Assembly (NCBI GenBank): GCA_029237825.1
Contig: JAQZBQ010000008.1
Location: 84,700-148,699 of the forward strand
DNA: 64,000 nucleotides
Direction: 5' to 3'
From: Bacteroidota bacterium
GTDB taxonomy: Bacteria; Bacteroidota; Bacteroidia; B-17B0; Aurantibacillaceae
Below, piece by piece: positions 8,723-18,660 of the stretch (the first letter of the stretch is position 1; each line of letters starts with the position of its first letter). The translations under genes and the position numbers were made by a program. A model generated the notes under the pieces. The model did no database searches, was not told the DNA's origin, and was given only the letters and a program-made list of their open reading frames with translations.

Positions 8723-10393
8723 ATGAAAATTAATTTTTTAGCAGCAGTTTTTTGCTCATGTTTAAGTGGTTTGGCTTTTTCCCAGGCGACTTTGTCAAAC
8801 GGACCCGCATTGGAAAATGATCGGGATAACAAAATGAATCGTATGCTTGGTGGCGACGATAATAGTTTTTATGCATACAGAATTAGAAGTAAAGGAAAAG
8901 GAACTTCTTTTTTTGTTGAAAAGTATGATAAGAAGTCGTTGAAGCCTGTGTTTTCAAAAGAGATTAATTTGGGAGATGAAGGGAATACAAAGATTGAAGA
9001 TGTTGAGTATGCTCAGGGAAATGTTTTTGTTTTTAGAAGACAGTATGATAAAAAAGCTGATAGAATGACGTTATTTTTCCAGACCGTTTCTTCCTCGGGC
9101 GTGGTTTCTAATGATTTAAAAGAGGTTACAACAGTTGTTTCAGATCACTATGAGTTTGTTGATTTCGACATTTACCCAAATCCAGCACAGACAAAATTGA
9201 TCATCAAGTCGTCACACAAGGCAAATAAAGCGGATACTTATAAAACTGATTTTATTTTAATGGACGCTGTTGCAATGAAAAAAATGTGGACTAAGACAGT
9301 TGAGCAAAAATTATTCAGTGGGGGAGGTGTTAGCTTTGGTGCAGTAGCTATGACTGCAATGTTCGGTGGAGGAATAAGATCTGAAGCAGAGGGTGTTGGT
9401 TTCCTGGGATTATTATTAGATAACAAGGATAACTTATATTGGGGTTTCAACGGATTAGCTAAAAGTGCAACAGAAAAAGAAAAGCGTTACCGTTTGCACT
9501 TATATACATTAAATGCCAATGAACAAAAAGAGAAGGATCTTGAGTTAACATTTGATGATGACTATTTGGTTAGTGATATTGAATTTTCTAAAAACAATGA
9601 AAATGAAATTGTTATGGGAGGTTTTATCAAAGACGTTATTGAGCGGAAGGGAAGAGATCTTGTAAAATGTGGAATTTTTAGTTTCAAGGTGAATGTTAGC
9701 AACAATACCGTTGTAAACAAATCTTTTAAATTTTTTGATGACAACATGTTATTGGCTCTAGAATCAAACCCACGTCGTTCGAGATATTTTAAGTACAAAC
9801 TGGATTATATATTGCCTGTTGGAGATGCAACTTATTATGTGGGTGAACAGTATAGTGAACAATGGATTCAAAACAGTAGTAATTCTATGGGCGCCATGTC
9901 TGGAAATAACGGAAAATGGGTTTATGAATATATGGATGTGATCGTAGGAAAATTAAACTCTAAGGGCGAATTTGAATGGATCAAAAATTCTCCTTTACGT
10001 CAGGTTGTAGAATTAGGCAACATTGCTCATGTCTTTAAACAGTATATTGCTGTTGCTACAGATAAGAATTTATATATTTTAAACGATGATCATCCAAAGA
10101 ACATAGAGCGTTACCAAAAAGCAGATTTTGAACCGAAAGACTTAAAAACTGTTCGCGGGATACATGGTTCGAATTTCGTTTGTAATGTTATGTCGTTAAA
10201 GGATGGATCGATTAGCAACAGGCAAATTTTAATGAAGAATGAAGATTTTTGTTTTGCGCCAATACAAGAACGTAACCCACAATTTATCCCTCCGTCTGAC
10301 TGTGAAATTTTCGTTCCAAGTAAGAATAACGAAATATTTATTTATACTGAAGACCGAGGACAAGATCGGTTTGCCAAAATAAAATTTGAATAG
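8723..10393 (+). CDS. Secreted protein of unknown function, possible distant relative of the divergent neighbour
   Basis: 556 residues with a signal peptide (cleavage after FSQ, about residue 21). The rest is strand-rich with recurring patterns such as FVEKYDKKSL, YVGEQYSEQW and VGKLNSKGEFEW, the kind of repeat seen in Bacteroidota propeller-like proteins. No enzymatic motif, transmembrane segment or T9SS tail is visible. Transcribed divergently from the 592-residue secreted gene across 214 bp and closed by a strong terminator, so it is a single-gene unit. Function unknown. Confidence 0.6.
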   Translation: MKINFLAAVFCSCLSGLAFSQATLSNGPALENDRDNKMNRMLGGDDNSFYAYRIRSKGKGTSFFVEKYDKKSLKPVFSKEINLGDEGNTKIEDVEYAQGNVFVFRRQYDKKADRMTLFFQTVSSSGVVSNDLKEVTTVVSDHYEFVDFDIYPNPAQTKLIIKSSHKANKADTYKTDFILMDAVAMKKMWTKTVEQKLFSGGGVSFGAVAMTAMFGGGIRSEAEGVGFLGLLLDNKDNLYWGFNGLAKSATEKEKRYRLHLYTLNANEQKEKDLELTFDDDYLVSDIEFSKNNENEIVMGGFIKDVIERKGRDLVKCGIFSFKVNVSNNTVVNKSFKFFDDNMLLALESNPRRSRYFKYKLDYILPVGDATYYVGEQYSEQWIQNSSNSMGAMSGNNGKWVYEYMDVIVGKLNSKGEFEWIKNSPLRQVVELGNIAHVFKQYIAVATDKNLYILNDDHPKNIERYQKADFEPKDLKTVRGIHGSNFVCNVMSLKDGSISNRQILMKNEDFCFAPIQERNPQFIPPSDCEIFVPSKNNEIFIYTEDRGQDRFAKIKFE

Positions 10394-10416
10394 TTTAAAC
10401 AAATAAGTGTATTAAT

Positions 10417-10448
10417 CCCTTTTGGAATTTATTCCAAAAGGGTTTTTT
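10417..10448 (+). terminator. Rho-independent terminator
   Basis: Perfect 12-bp arms (CCCTTTTGGAAT at 10417-10428 and its complement at 10431-10442) followed by TTTTTT. Ends the secreted-protein gene whose stop is at 10393. Confidence 0.85.
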
Positions 10449-10478
10449 ATTCAATGAAATTACAAGGGAGAAAACTGT

Positions 10479-11654
10479 TTACTTAAGTGAATTTACCACA
10501 GGATTGGCGTACATCGTCAAAAACAAATTTTTTAGCATGCCCTTTTCTCCCGTCATATTTTCGGTTTTTCCATCAATGTAGGTCAGAAATTTTTCTTTAT
10601 CCTCTAACCGGTAATGCTTATCAAATGCATTCGTTTTATTAATAAGATCATATGCGATGTAGTTTACCGGATTCAGTTTGTAACTTTGGTAAATGCATTT
10701 GTCAATATGGGCGGCAAGTAATTTGATTTTCTCGTTTTCATTACTCGTTTTGTCAATTTCGATTAGCTCTTCTTTAATTGGTTTTCCAAAAGCAACATGT
10801 ATTTTCCCTTTAGGCTGTTTTATTCCGGTAAGTATACTGTTTAGATCTTCGCCAGGAGCTTTAACATATTTAGTATGAAGTGAAGATAAATACAACTCCT
10901 GAACTTTTAAATTATCACAGGGTTCATATTCAAAGCTAATGGTCAATGGAACGATATTGAGATCCGAAAAACTTTGTATAAAATCGCTGGTTCCGCTAAG
11001 ATTTAGCATTTTCAATAAACCCGTTTGAGTAATATCACTACCGTCTTTTGTCCGGCCATTCCGCTGGGCAATCCATACGCTCGTGTTTTTATCCACGATT
11101 ACATGCCTGATATATGCGCTTAGCTGCCTTGAAATATCGTACAACTCTTTTACGGTTCCTTCCCGCTTAACCGTAAACATTCGGTTCATTCTGCCAAAGT
11201 CGGTTATAAATCCTTCTTCCATCAGGTTTGATCCAAAAGTAATTTCCGAAGTTTCAAAATCTTCTTTATCTAAAATGATTTGAAGGATGGCGCTATCCAG
11301 GAGAATGTCCCGGTGGTTAGCAACGTATAAGTATGCTTTATTCCTGTCTATATTTTCAATTCCACTCCATGTTAATCCTGTAGAAGTAGCATTCACAATT
11401 TTCCATATCGCATCCCTCATATAGCCCGTTTGAAATTCGTAGGGCGTCTTGGTGCTCAATGCTTTTTCAATCATTTGTTCCCTGGTCATATCAGGCCATA
11501 AAAATGCCATTGCTTTATAATAGGTTTCATAATAAGCAAGGCGTTTCATGACCTCTCCGGTTTCAGTGTCGTAATAGGGACGCAGGTTTTCAAAATTAAA
11601 TTCTTTGGCAAAGCTGCTTACTTGTTTAGGTGCTTGAGAAATATATGGTTTCAT
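10479..11654 (-). CDS. Glycerolipid acyltransferase-like protein (PlsB/PlsC superfamily)
   Basis: 391 residues. Contains VANHRDILLDSAIL, the acyltransferase block I (His and Asp, here spaced H-x5-D rather than the usual H-x4-D), and AQRNGRTKDGSD in the place of block III (EGxRS in the family). No transmembrane segment is obvious. It starts on the last base of the upstream ligase gene (TAATG overlap), so the two are translationally coupled. Members of this branch are annotated as 1-acyl-glycerol-3-phosphate acyltransferases in Bacteroidota. Coupling to an adenylate-forming ligase suggests it uses an acyl group activated by its partner. Confidence 0.7.
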   Translation of the reverse strand: MKPYISQAPKQVSSFAKEFNFENLRPYYDTETGEVMKRLAYYETYYKAMAFLWPDMTREQMIEKALSTKTPYEFQTGYMRDAIWKIVNATSTGLTWSGIENIDRNKAYLYVANHRDILLDSAILQIILDKEDFETSEITFGSNLMEEGFITDFGRMNRMFTVKREGTVKELYDISRQLSAYIRHVIVDKNTSVWIAQRNGRTKDGSDITQTGLLKMLNLSGTSDFIQSFSDLNIVPLTISFEYEPCDNLKVQELYLSSLHTKYVKAPGEDLNSILTGIKQPKGKIHVAFGKPIKEELIEIDKTSNENEKIKLLAAHIDKCIYQSYKLNPVNYIAYDLINKTNAFDKHYRLEDKEKFLTYIDGKTENMTGEKGMLKNLFLTMYANPVVNSLK

Positions 11655-12955
11655 TATTTAATTCTTCGGTCAATAAAGGTTATTGGTTTACGGCTCATCT
11701 CTGGCAATTGTCGTTTAGCGATCGTTTCAGGCAATTCAATTACAATACTGGGAGCCACCCGTAGTTTGGCGCGGAAATGATCTTTCAGGTCTTTCTCGAA
11801 ATTAGCAGGAGGACTAACAGCCCCAATATTGATAAGTATTTCGTCAGTGCCGATATCGTTAGTAAAAACTTCTACAATGTAATTTTTGATATGAGGGATG
11901 GTGTTCAGAATATCATATAAGGCGGGTGGGTATAAGGTTGTCCCCTTAAATTTGATCATTTGTTGTTTCCGCCCTAAAATCGGGCTCAGGCGCATAGTTA
12001 TTCGCCCGCAAGAGCATGGTTCGTGAATAGCCTTGCATATATCTCCGGTTTTAAACCGAATTAAGGGCATGCCTTCAACACCTAAGGTTGTAACTGTTAG
12101 TTCACCGGCTTCTCCTTGTTTTACCGGCAAATTTTGATCATCGAGAAATTCTGTGATTAGTAATTCGGGATTGTGATGGCCGCCTTTTCCTTCACTGCAT
12201 TCTGTAAAAGCTGCGCCCATCTCTGTAGACGCGTAGGTGCTAAACAGTTTCAGTGGCCATTTTTCGGATATCCTTTTTCCTAAAGTGTTATAACTAAAAT
12301 CTTCATTTCGTATCGGTTCGCCAATACAAATTACTTTACGTAAACTGCTTTCTCTGTAATCAATCCCGTTATGTTCTGCAAATTCAATGAGTTTTAATAA
12401 AAATGACGGTACGGCAATGGCAACCGTTGGCTTAAGCCGTTTGATAGTATCCCACTGAAATTCAGGCATGCCGTTTCCCACACGTATTACTCCCGCGCCC
12501 ATGCGTTTCAGTCCTAAAAAATACGCCATACCTGCCATGAATCGCCGGTCAATGGTTGTCATGAGTTGATAAATTTCTTTGTTGCTGCCTTCTGCGCAAG
12601 CTAACGACATGTGTTCATTATACGCCAGCCGTTCTAAATCCTTATCAGTGAGTACAAATGTTACCGGATCGCCAAGTGTTCCACTTGTGGTTACATAGTC
12701 TATTATTTTTTCCGGATCAACACAAATAAAATCGTTGTTGCGTTGGTATAGGTCATCTTTAGTGGTTACCGGTATTTTTTGAAGATCATGTAACGTTTTA
12801 ATCTCTGAATAATCAATGCCGAATTGTGCGAACCTTTCTTTGTAAAAACGTGAATTGGTATTTACATAGGAAATAAGTTCCTGTAATTTCCGCTCTTGTA
12901 ATTCCTTTACCTCCGAGGGTGAAAGTGTTTGTATTTCAGGATAAAGCGCGCTCAT
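11654..12955 (-). CDS. PaaK-like adenylate-forming ligase (phenylacetate-CoA ligase family)
   Basis: 433 residues, the length of PaaK-type enzymes. Motifs: YVTTSGTLGDPVTF (phosphate-binding P-loop), FSTYASTEMGAAF (the Y-x-STE adenine motif), TGDICK (ribose-binding Asp) and GRKQQMIKFKGTTLYP (hinge and C-terminal domain). A CxCG pair (EPCSCGRI) matches the PaaK region. Activates a carboxylic acid as an acyl-AMP and then usually a CoA thioester. Paired with the acyltransferase downstream rather than with phenylacetate degradation genes, so phenylacetate is not a likely substrate. Confidence 0.75.
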   Translation of the reverse strand: MSALYPEIQTLSPSEVKELQERKLQELISYVNTNSRFYKERFAQFGIDYSEIKTLHDLQKIPVTTKDDLYQRNNDFICVDPEKIIDYVTTSGTLGDPVTFVLTDKDLERLAYNEHMSLACAEGSNKEIYQLMTTIDRRFMAGMAYFLGLKRMGAGVIRVGNGMPEFQWDTIKRLKPTVAIAVPSFLLKLIEFAEHNGIDYRESSLRKVICIGEPIRNEDFSYNTLGKRISEKWPLKLFSTYASTEMGAAFTECSEGKGGHHNPELLITEFLDDQNLPVKQGEAGELTVTTLGVEGMPLIRFKTGDICKAIHEPCSCGRITMRLSPILGRKQQMIKFKGTTLYPPALYDILNTIPHIKNYIVEVFTNDIGTDEILINIGAVSPPANFEKDLKDHFRAKLRVAPSIVIELPETIAKRQLPEMSRKPITFIDRRIK

Positions 12956-13000
12956 TAACCTTAAATTTTCTTACGAGTTTACATATTATTTGATTAAGGG

Positions 13001-13008
13001 CAAAGCTA
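13001..13008 (-). promoter_or_regulatory. Candidate -7 promoter box for the ligase/acyltransferase operon
   Basis: Minus-strand TAGCTTTG matches TAnnTTTG and lies 45 bp before the ATG at 12955. No -33 TTG at the expected distance. Confidence 0.4.
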
Positions 13009-13043
13009 TCTTAATAATTGCATATATTTATTTTTAATTTCAA

Positions 13044-13601
13044 ATGAAAAATGTCGGTAAAGGTTCGTTAAAGCTTGATTTTAGTAATAGGGATTTTCAT
13101 GCCCCGTCATTGGCCAAAAAAATACTTGAACAGGGAAAAGAAAAAGAGTTAGTTAGTATTGCGCTTGGAAGTGATCAAATTGTTGGTAACCGTGCCATGT
13201 GGGTTTTAGCCCATTGCGCCGAGATTGAACCCAAACGTATCAGATCTTTTCATATTACGTTGGTGAACCATTTGAAAAATGAGGGAATTCATAGTGGTAT
13301 TATCCGAAGCATTTTGCATATTTTTCAGTACCAAGACATACCTAAACAAGTAGAAACGTTCTTGCTGGAAAAATGTTTTGAATATGTTCAGAATTCAACA
13401 CAGGCCATTGCAGTAAGGGTTTTTGCTATGACAGTCATTTTTAATATTTCAAAGCCCTATCCGGAATTATTGAATGAACTGTATGTGCTCTTATCAAAAA
13501 TAATAGAAACAGAAGAAAGCGCTGGTATAAAGTCACGCGCAAGAGCTGTTTTGAAAGAAATAGCAAAAATGAAGATGGGAGAGAAAGCAAACACTAATTA
13601 A
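13044..13601 (+). CDS. Hypothetical all-helical (HEAT-like) protein
   Basis: 185 residues, no signal peptide or membrane segment. Predicted amphipathic helices repeat about every 35-40 residues (GNRAMWVLAHCAEIEP, IIRSILHIFQYQDIP, AIAVRVFAMTVIFNI), which resembles HEAT repeats. No catalytic motif. Such short HEAT proteins are common in Bacteroidota without assigned function; a scaffolding role is an inference only. It converges on the nitronate monooxygenase-like gene with a 3-bp gap. Confidence 0.6.
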   Translation: MKNVGKGSLKLDFSNRDFHAPSLAKKILEQGKEKELVSIALGSDQIVGNRAMWVLAHCAEIEPKRIRSFHITLVNHLKNEGIHSGIIRSILHIFQYQDIPKQVETFLLEKCFEYVQNSTQAIAVRVFAMTVIFNISKPYPELLNELYVLLSKIIETEESAGIKSRARAVLKEIAKMKMGEKANTN

Positions 13602-13604
13602 TGA

Positions 13605-14549
13605 TTAGAGGAATTTATTCTCAAAGCTCTTAATAACAGAATTGTATTCTGCAATTAATTCATCAACGACTTCTTTTGCTGATTGGATTTTAGTGATGCC
13701 TGAAGAAACTTGCCCGATTTCCAGTTCGCCTTGTTCCATGTCACCTTCAAACATACCTTTCTTAGCGCGGCCCCGTCCCAGAAGATTTGATAATTCGTCA
13801 GTAGTTGCTCCGTTTTTCTCGAGTTCATTTACTTTATCAGCAAATGAATTTTTTAACAGACGAACAGGTGTGAGTTGTTTTAACGATAACCGTGTATCAC
13901 CTTCTTTAGCATTCACGATTGCGTTTTTGAAATTAATATGCGCCGACGATTCGTGAGTGGCAACAAAACGACTTCCAATTTGTGCGCCGTCTGCTCCCAA
14001 TGCGAATACCGCTGCCATTGCCATACCAGAACTAATACCGCCAGCAGCAATTAATGGCAATGTAATTGCCTTTCTTACCTCAGGAATTAAAACAAGTGTT
14101 GTTGTCTCTTCACGTCCGTTGTGGCCACCAGCTTCAAAACCTTCCGCAACCACCGCATCTACTCCAGCTTCCTGGCATTTCAATGCAAACTTCACGTTTG
14201 ATACAACATGAACAACTGTTATGCCGTGCTGTTTCAAATGGCTGGTCCAGGTTTTGGGATTTCCCGCCGATGTGAATACGATTTTTACTTTCTCGTCAAT
14301 TAGTATCTTAATATGTTCTTCAATATTTGGATACAGCAAGGGAACATTTACGCCAAATGGTTGGGAAGTTGCTTTCTTGCATTTTTGTATCTGATCTTTT
14401 AAAATGTCGGGGTACATAGATCCTGAGCCGATTAATCCCAGGCCACCGGCGTTTGATACCGCCGAGGCCAGTTCCCACCCGCTGCACCAGATCATACCAG
14501 CCTGAATGATAGGATACTGTATGTTAAATAATCGCTGAATCTTGTGCAT
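13605..14549 (-). CDS. Nitronate monooxygenase-like FMN protein (NMO/FabK family)
   Basis: 314 residues from the ATG at 14549; a longer reading frame begins at 14663 but its first 38 codons are AT-rich, unlike the family, and would overlap the divergent promoter. The N terminus (IQYPIIQAGMIWCSGWELA) is typical of the family. AVVAEGFEAGGHNGRE carries the GFEAGGH motif with the catalytic-type His, and IAAGGISSG plus GADGAQIGSRFVAT form the FMN phosphate site. These TIM-barrel flavoproteins oxidise nitronates, but many are enoyl reductase-like or of unknown substrate. Stands alone on its strand. Confidence 0.8.
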   Translation of the reverse strand: MHKIQRLFNIQYPIIQAGMIWCSGWELASAVSNAGGLGLIGSGSMYPDILKDQIQKCKKATSQPFGVNVPLLYPNIEEHIKILIDEKVKIVFTSAGNPKTWTSHLKQHGITVVHVVSNVKFALKCQEAGVDAVVAEGFEAGGHNGREETTTLVLIPEVRKAITLPLIAAGGISSGMAMAAVFALGADGAQIGSRFVATHESSAHINFKNAIVNAKEGDTRLSLKQLTPVRLLKNSFADKVNELEKNGATTDELSNLLGRGRAKKGMFEGDMEQGELEIGQVSSGITKIQSAKEVVDELIAEYNSVIKSFENKFL

Positions 14550-14560
14550 ATACCAATATT

Positions 14561-14593
14561 TTTGTGGTAAAGTTAAAGATTTTATTATTTTTG
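14561..14593 (+). promoter_or_regulatory. Candidate promoter for the DUF6089 barrel gene
   Basis: TTG at 14562-14564 and TATTTTTG (TAnnTTTG) at 14586-14593, 21 bp apart, a good match to the Bacteroidota -33/-7 pair; the ATG follows at 14617. It supports the downstream start over an earlier in-frame ATG at 14542. Confidence 0.5.
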
Positions 14594-14616
14594 TATACTT
14601 AATCCAAATTGCATTG

Positions 14617-15531
14617 ATGAAAAATATATTTATTATCATTTTTATTTTATCAGCCACTACCATTTCAAAAGCGCAATGGTTATGGGATTATGGATTCTCG
14701 GTAGGAGTTTCCAATTATTTGGGCGACATTGGGGGAAAAGAGAAGACTCGTCGTGATTTTGTGGCTGATATGAAAATGGCAAAAACCCGCTGGAATGTTG
14801 GTGGTTTTGCCCGTTATAAAGTTCATCCAAAACTATCCGTAAAATTAGCCCTGGATTATCTGAGAATTGAAGGGGATGATAAACTATCCACTAATCCGGC
14901 AAGAAATGCGCGGAACCTTAATTTCAGGAACGATATGTTTGACCTTGGAGTTACCGGGCAAGTGTTTTTTTATGAGGATAATGATTTAGGAAATACTTAC
15001 CGTTATAAAAATGGATTCAGAGCATATTTCTTTGCTGGGATAGGAGGGTTTTATTCGAACCCGAAAGCCAATAAGGATGGAGAATGGGTGAAATTGCGCC
15101 CCTTACATACAGAAGGGAAATCCTATTCTGCAATTGGGCTTAATATACCGGCTGGTGTAGGTTTTTATTTCACCATTCATAAAAAGCACCGAATTGGTTA
15201 TGAATTGAATTATCGAACCACATTTACGGATTACCTGGATGACATCAGTGATATCTATCCGAATGACCCGAGTGAATCAGGGGATCCTAGTTTAACGAGA
15301 AGAATTGATGAATTAGGAGGCGAAGCTGCATTTGAAGACAAAGGGCTTTATTATTCTCACGATTGGGGCCAAAAACGCGGAGACGTTTCGCATAAAGATG
15401 GATATATGACAATGAGCTTAAGTTATAGTTATGTATTGCGCGGGAAGTCGAGCTTTTACCGTGGCAGATACGGCCACTTTTTTAATCACCGTAAGCGCGG
15501 AAAAGTTCGTAAAATCCGGGCCAAGTTCTAA
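14617..15531 (+). CDS. DUF6089-type outer-membrane beta-barrel, PorG-like
   Basis: 304 residues from the ATG at 14617. Signal peptide about 1-20 (ending SKAQ). Next comes WDYGFSVGVSNYLGDIGG, close to the family signature (G-x-SNYxGDxGG), then alternating strands of an outer-membrane barrel, and a very basic C terminus (HRKRGKVRKIRAKF). PorG, an essential T9SS outer-membrane component, belongs to this family, and in many Bacteroidota the gene lies near nadK and the CBS gene, as here with eno between. Whether it is PorG itself or a paralogue is not decidable from this window alone. Confidence 0.7.
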   Translation: MKNIFIIIFILSATTISKAQWLWDYGFSVGVSNYLGDIGGKEKTRRDFVADMKMAKTRWNVGGFARYKVHPKLSVKLALDYLRIEGDDKLSTNPARNARNLNFRNDMFDLGVTGQVFFYEDNDLGNTYRYKNGFRAYFFAGIGGFYSNPKANKDGEWVKLRPLHTEGKSYSAIGLNIPAGVGFYFTIHKKHRIGYELNYRTTFTDYLDDISDIYPNDPSESGDPSLTRRIDELGGEAAFEDKGLYYSHDWGQKRGDVSHKDGYMTMSLSYSYVLRGKSSFYRGRYGHFFNHRKRGKVRKIRAKF

Positions 15532-15577
15532 TTGTAGTAAACACAGTTAAGACACTTTATATTGGATAAATTGAAAA

Positions 15578-15605
15578 GGCTATTCATTGAATAGCCCTTT
15601 TTTTG
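15578..15605 (+). terminator. Rho-independent terminator
   Basis: GGCTATTC (15578-15585), 3-base loop, GAATAGCC (15589-15596), then CTTTTTTT. Terminates the DUF6089 gene; on the other strand the tail is weak, but enolase ends only 13 bp away. Confidence 0.8.
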
Positions 15606-15617
15606 TTCCCGGAATTT

Positions 15618-16931
<1,314 letters not shown>

Positions 16932-17000
16932 TTAATGTTCGATGTAAAAATAAATAAAGTTTTAAAATGACCGAAAAATAAATACGGACTTCCATTGGGA

Positions 17001-17876
17001 TCAGTGTCTTTTATCAATTCCCCACAACAGTTTATTACGTAAGGTTTCAAAAAAATGCTGTCCTTCGAGGTTAATTAAATTAAAGCTAAAGTTAGCTTTC
17101 TTTACAACCAGTTCGGATGAATTACTGACTGTTTGAGATCGTGAATCCAAAGAGATATTAAAACAGTCGCTTCGTCCGCTTACTTTGAAACTGACGACCT
17201 TTTTATTGGATATCACAATTGGCCTTACATTGAGGTTATGCGGCGCAATGGGTGTAATGATAAAGTTATCAGAATCCGGAACCATAATAGGCCCACCACA
17301 GCTCAGTGAATATGCCGTGGAACCGGTTGGAGTGGAAACAATCAAACCATCTGCGAAATATGAGTTTAAAAAAATTCCGTTCACGTAAGTGTCGATATTA
17401 ATCATTGCGCTCGACTCCTTTTTATGTATTGTAAATTCATTCAACGCATAATTTACATCGTTGAAATAAGAAGTTTGATCCAATTCAATCAGCTCCCTCT
17501 GATCCAATGTAAATTTTTTATTAATTAATAATTGAATGGCTTTCTCGAAATCCTCTTTATAAACCGTTGCTAAAAAACCCAACCTTCCGGTATTTACACC
17601 CAGAACAGGAATTCCCGATCGCCTTACAAACTCCAGTGTTTCCAACATCGTTCCATCGCCGCCTAAAGAAATTACACAATCAGCCTTTGCCACAAGTTCC
17701 TCGGAATTTGAAAATGAGGAAATCGCAAAAGTTTTATTAAGCGTATGGGTTAGAAACTCAAGGTAAGGTTTGTAAACGATGAGGCTAAAGTTTTCTTTAA
17801 CAGATATGGCCAGTAAATGCTCTAAATAGTATGGGAAATTTTCCTTTGTATTTCTTGCATAAACCGCTATCGTCAT
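17001..17876 (-). CDS. nadK: NAD kinase
   Basis: 291 residues. Phosphorylates NAD to NADP using ATP. Carries the invariant GGDGT at residues 72-76, GVNTGRLGFLA, the NEFTIHK stretch and the glycine-rich SCGGPIMVP segment. Twelve bases after the CBS gene, so the two form an operon; this pairing recurs in Bacteroidota. Confidence 0.96.
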   Translation of the reverse strand: MTIAVYARNTKENFPYYLEHLLAISVKENFSLIVYKPYLEFLTHTLNKTFAISSFSNSEELVAKADCVISLGGDGTMLETLEFVRRSGIPVLGVNTGRLGFLATVYKEDFEKAIQLLINKKFTLDQRELIELDQTSYFNDVNYALNEFTIHKKESSAMINIDTYVNGIFLNSYFADGLIVSTPTGSTAYSLSCGGPIMVPDSDNFIITPIAPHNLNVRPIVISNKKVVSFKVSGRSDCFNISLDSRSQTVSNSSELVVKKANFSFNLINLEGQHFFETLRNKLLWGIDKRH

Positions 17877-17888
17877 CGTTGTGTAAAA

Positions 17889-18551
17889 TTAGATGTTTAA
17901 GAAGTGTAAAAATTCATCTAATTTATTTTTCATTCCGCTTTCGAAATCACTGTTTTGAAAAGACGCTTTTACAACATAATTATACCTATAAAAGGTCTGC
18001 AGAATTCGTGAAAGGTCTTCTTTATTCACTTTTATGGTAACTTCTACTTTTGTACTATCCGGAATTGATGAAACGTGAGCGCTTAATATTTTAGCATCGT
18101 TCCCTTCAATAATATTCGCAATCTGCGTGAGCGAATAGTCAGCCTGATTTACTTCCAATACAATTACACCACCAAGATTCTGTACCGACGCCATCGAGGA
18201 TATGTTTTGCAATAACCCTTTCAACGTGATACATCCTTTATATAGTTCTTTATCATCCAATACCGGAATTAACGTCAGGTTAAAAGACATCATCAGTTTT
18301 AATAAATCATAGGTGTGTTGGTAATTATGAATGATGGGCTTAAGTAAAGGTGTTTTTAAATCTTCAATTTTTTCTTCCGGATGATTGTAATCCATTAAAT
18401 CGTGTTCGGAAACAAGTCCCACTAATTCACGATCTTTCACAACAGCTAAATGTGAAACTTTAAACTGTTCCATCCAGTCTAAAGCCATTTCAACCGTGTC
18501 GGTATGTTTTAAAGGAGGAATTTCATCAGTAATAAGATCGGCTACAAGCAT
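17889..18551 (-). CDS. CBS domain protein, ACT-like C terminus
   Basis: 220 residues from the ATG at 18551 (an earlier in-frame ATG would add 23 atypical residues and cross the promoter box). Two CBS motifs span about residues 1-120 (HTDTVEMALDWMEQFKVSH and LVGLVSEHDLMDY; then LKLMMSFNLTLIPVL). The rest (~140-210) has the GGVIVLEVNQADYSL pattern of an ACT-like domain. Such proteins sense adenosyl nucleotides or amino acids. Operon with nadK. Ligand unknown. Confidence 0.8.
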   Translation of the reverse strand: MLVADLITDEIPPLKHTDTVEMALDWMEQFKVSHLAVVKDRELVGLVSEHDLMDYNHPEEKIEDLKTPLLKPIIHNYQHTYDLLKLMMSFNLTLIPVLDDKELYKGCITLKGLLQNISSMASVQNLGGVIVLEVNQADYSLTQIANIIEGNDAKILSAHVSSIPDSTKVEVTIKVNKEDLSRILQTFYRYNYVVKASFQNSDFESGMKNKLDEFLHFLNI

Positions 18552-18555
18552 AATG

Positions 18556-18563
18556 CAAAAATA
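18556..18563 (-). promoter_or_regulatory. Candidate -7 box almost on the CBS start codon
   Basis: Minus-strand TATTTTTG (TAnnTTTG) ends 4 bp before the ATG at 18551. If used, the transcript would start at or next to the ATG, i.e. a leaderless or nearly leaderless mRNA. Confidence 0.3.
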
Positions 18564-18639
18564 CAATTTATAAATGAGAATTTGACGGGATGAATCGCTA
18601 TGGATGCGATAATTGCCCATAAATTATTGTAAAAACCGT

Positions 18640-18647
18640 TATATTTG
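18640..18647 (+). promoter_or_regulatory. Candidate -7 promoter box for putA
   Basis: TATATTTG matches TAnnTTTG and ends 13 bp before the ATG at 18661. A TTG at 18613-18615 is 24 bp upstream, slightly far. Confidence 0.4.
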
Positions 18648-18660
18648 ACGTCAATATATT

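Noticed and set aside
14542..14616. Longer start for the DUF6089 gene
   Set aside because: The extra 25 codons are AT-rich, would cross the candidate promoter, and would hide the signal peptide that starts at 14617.
14550..14663. Longer start for the nitronate monooxygenase-like gene
   Set aside because: The 38 additional residues do not match the family, which begins a few residues before IQYPIIQAGM, and would run into the divergent gene.
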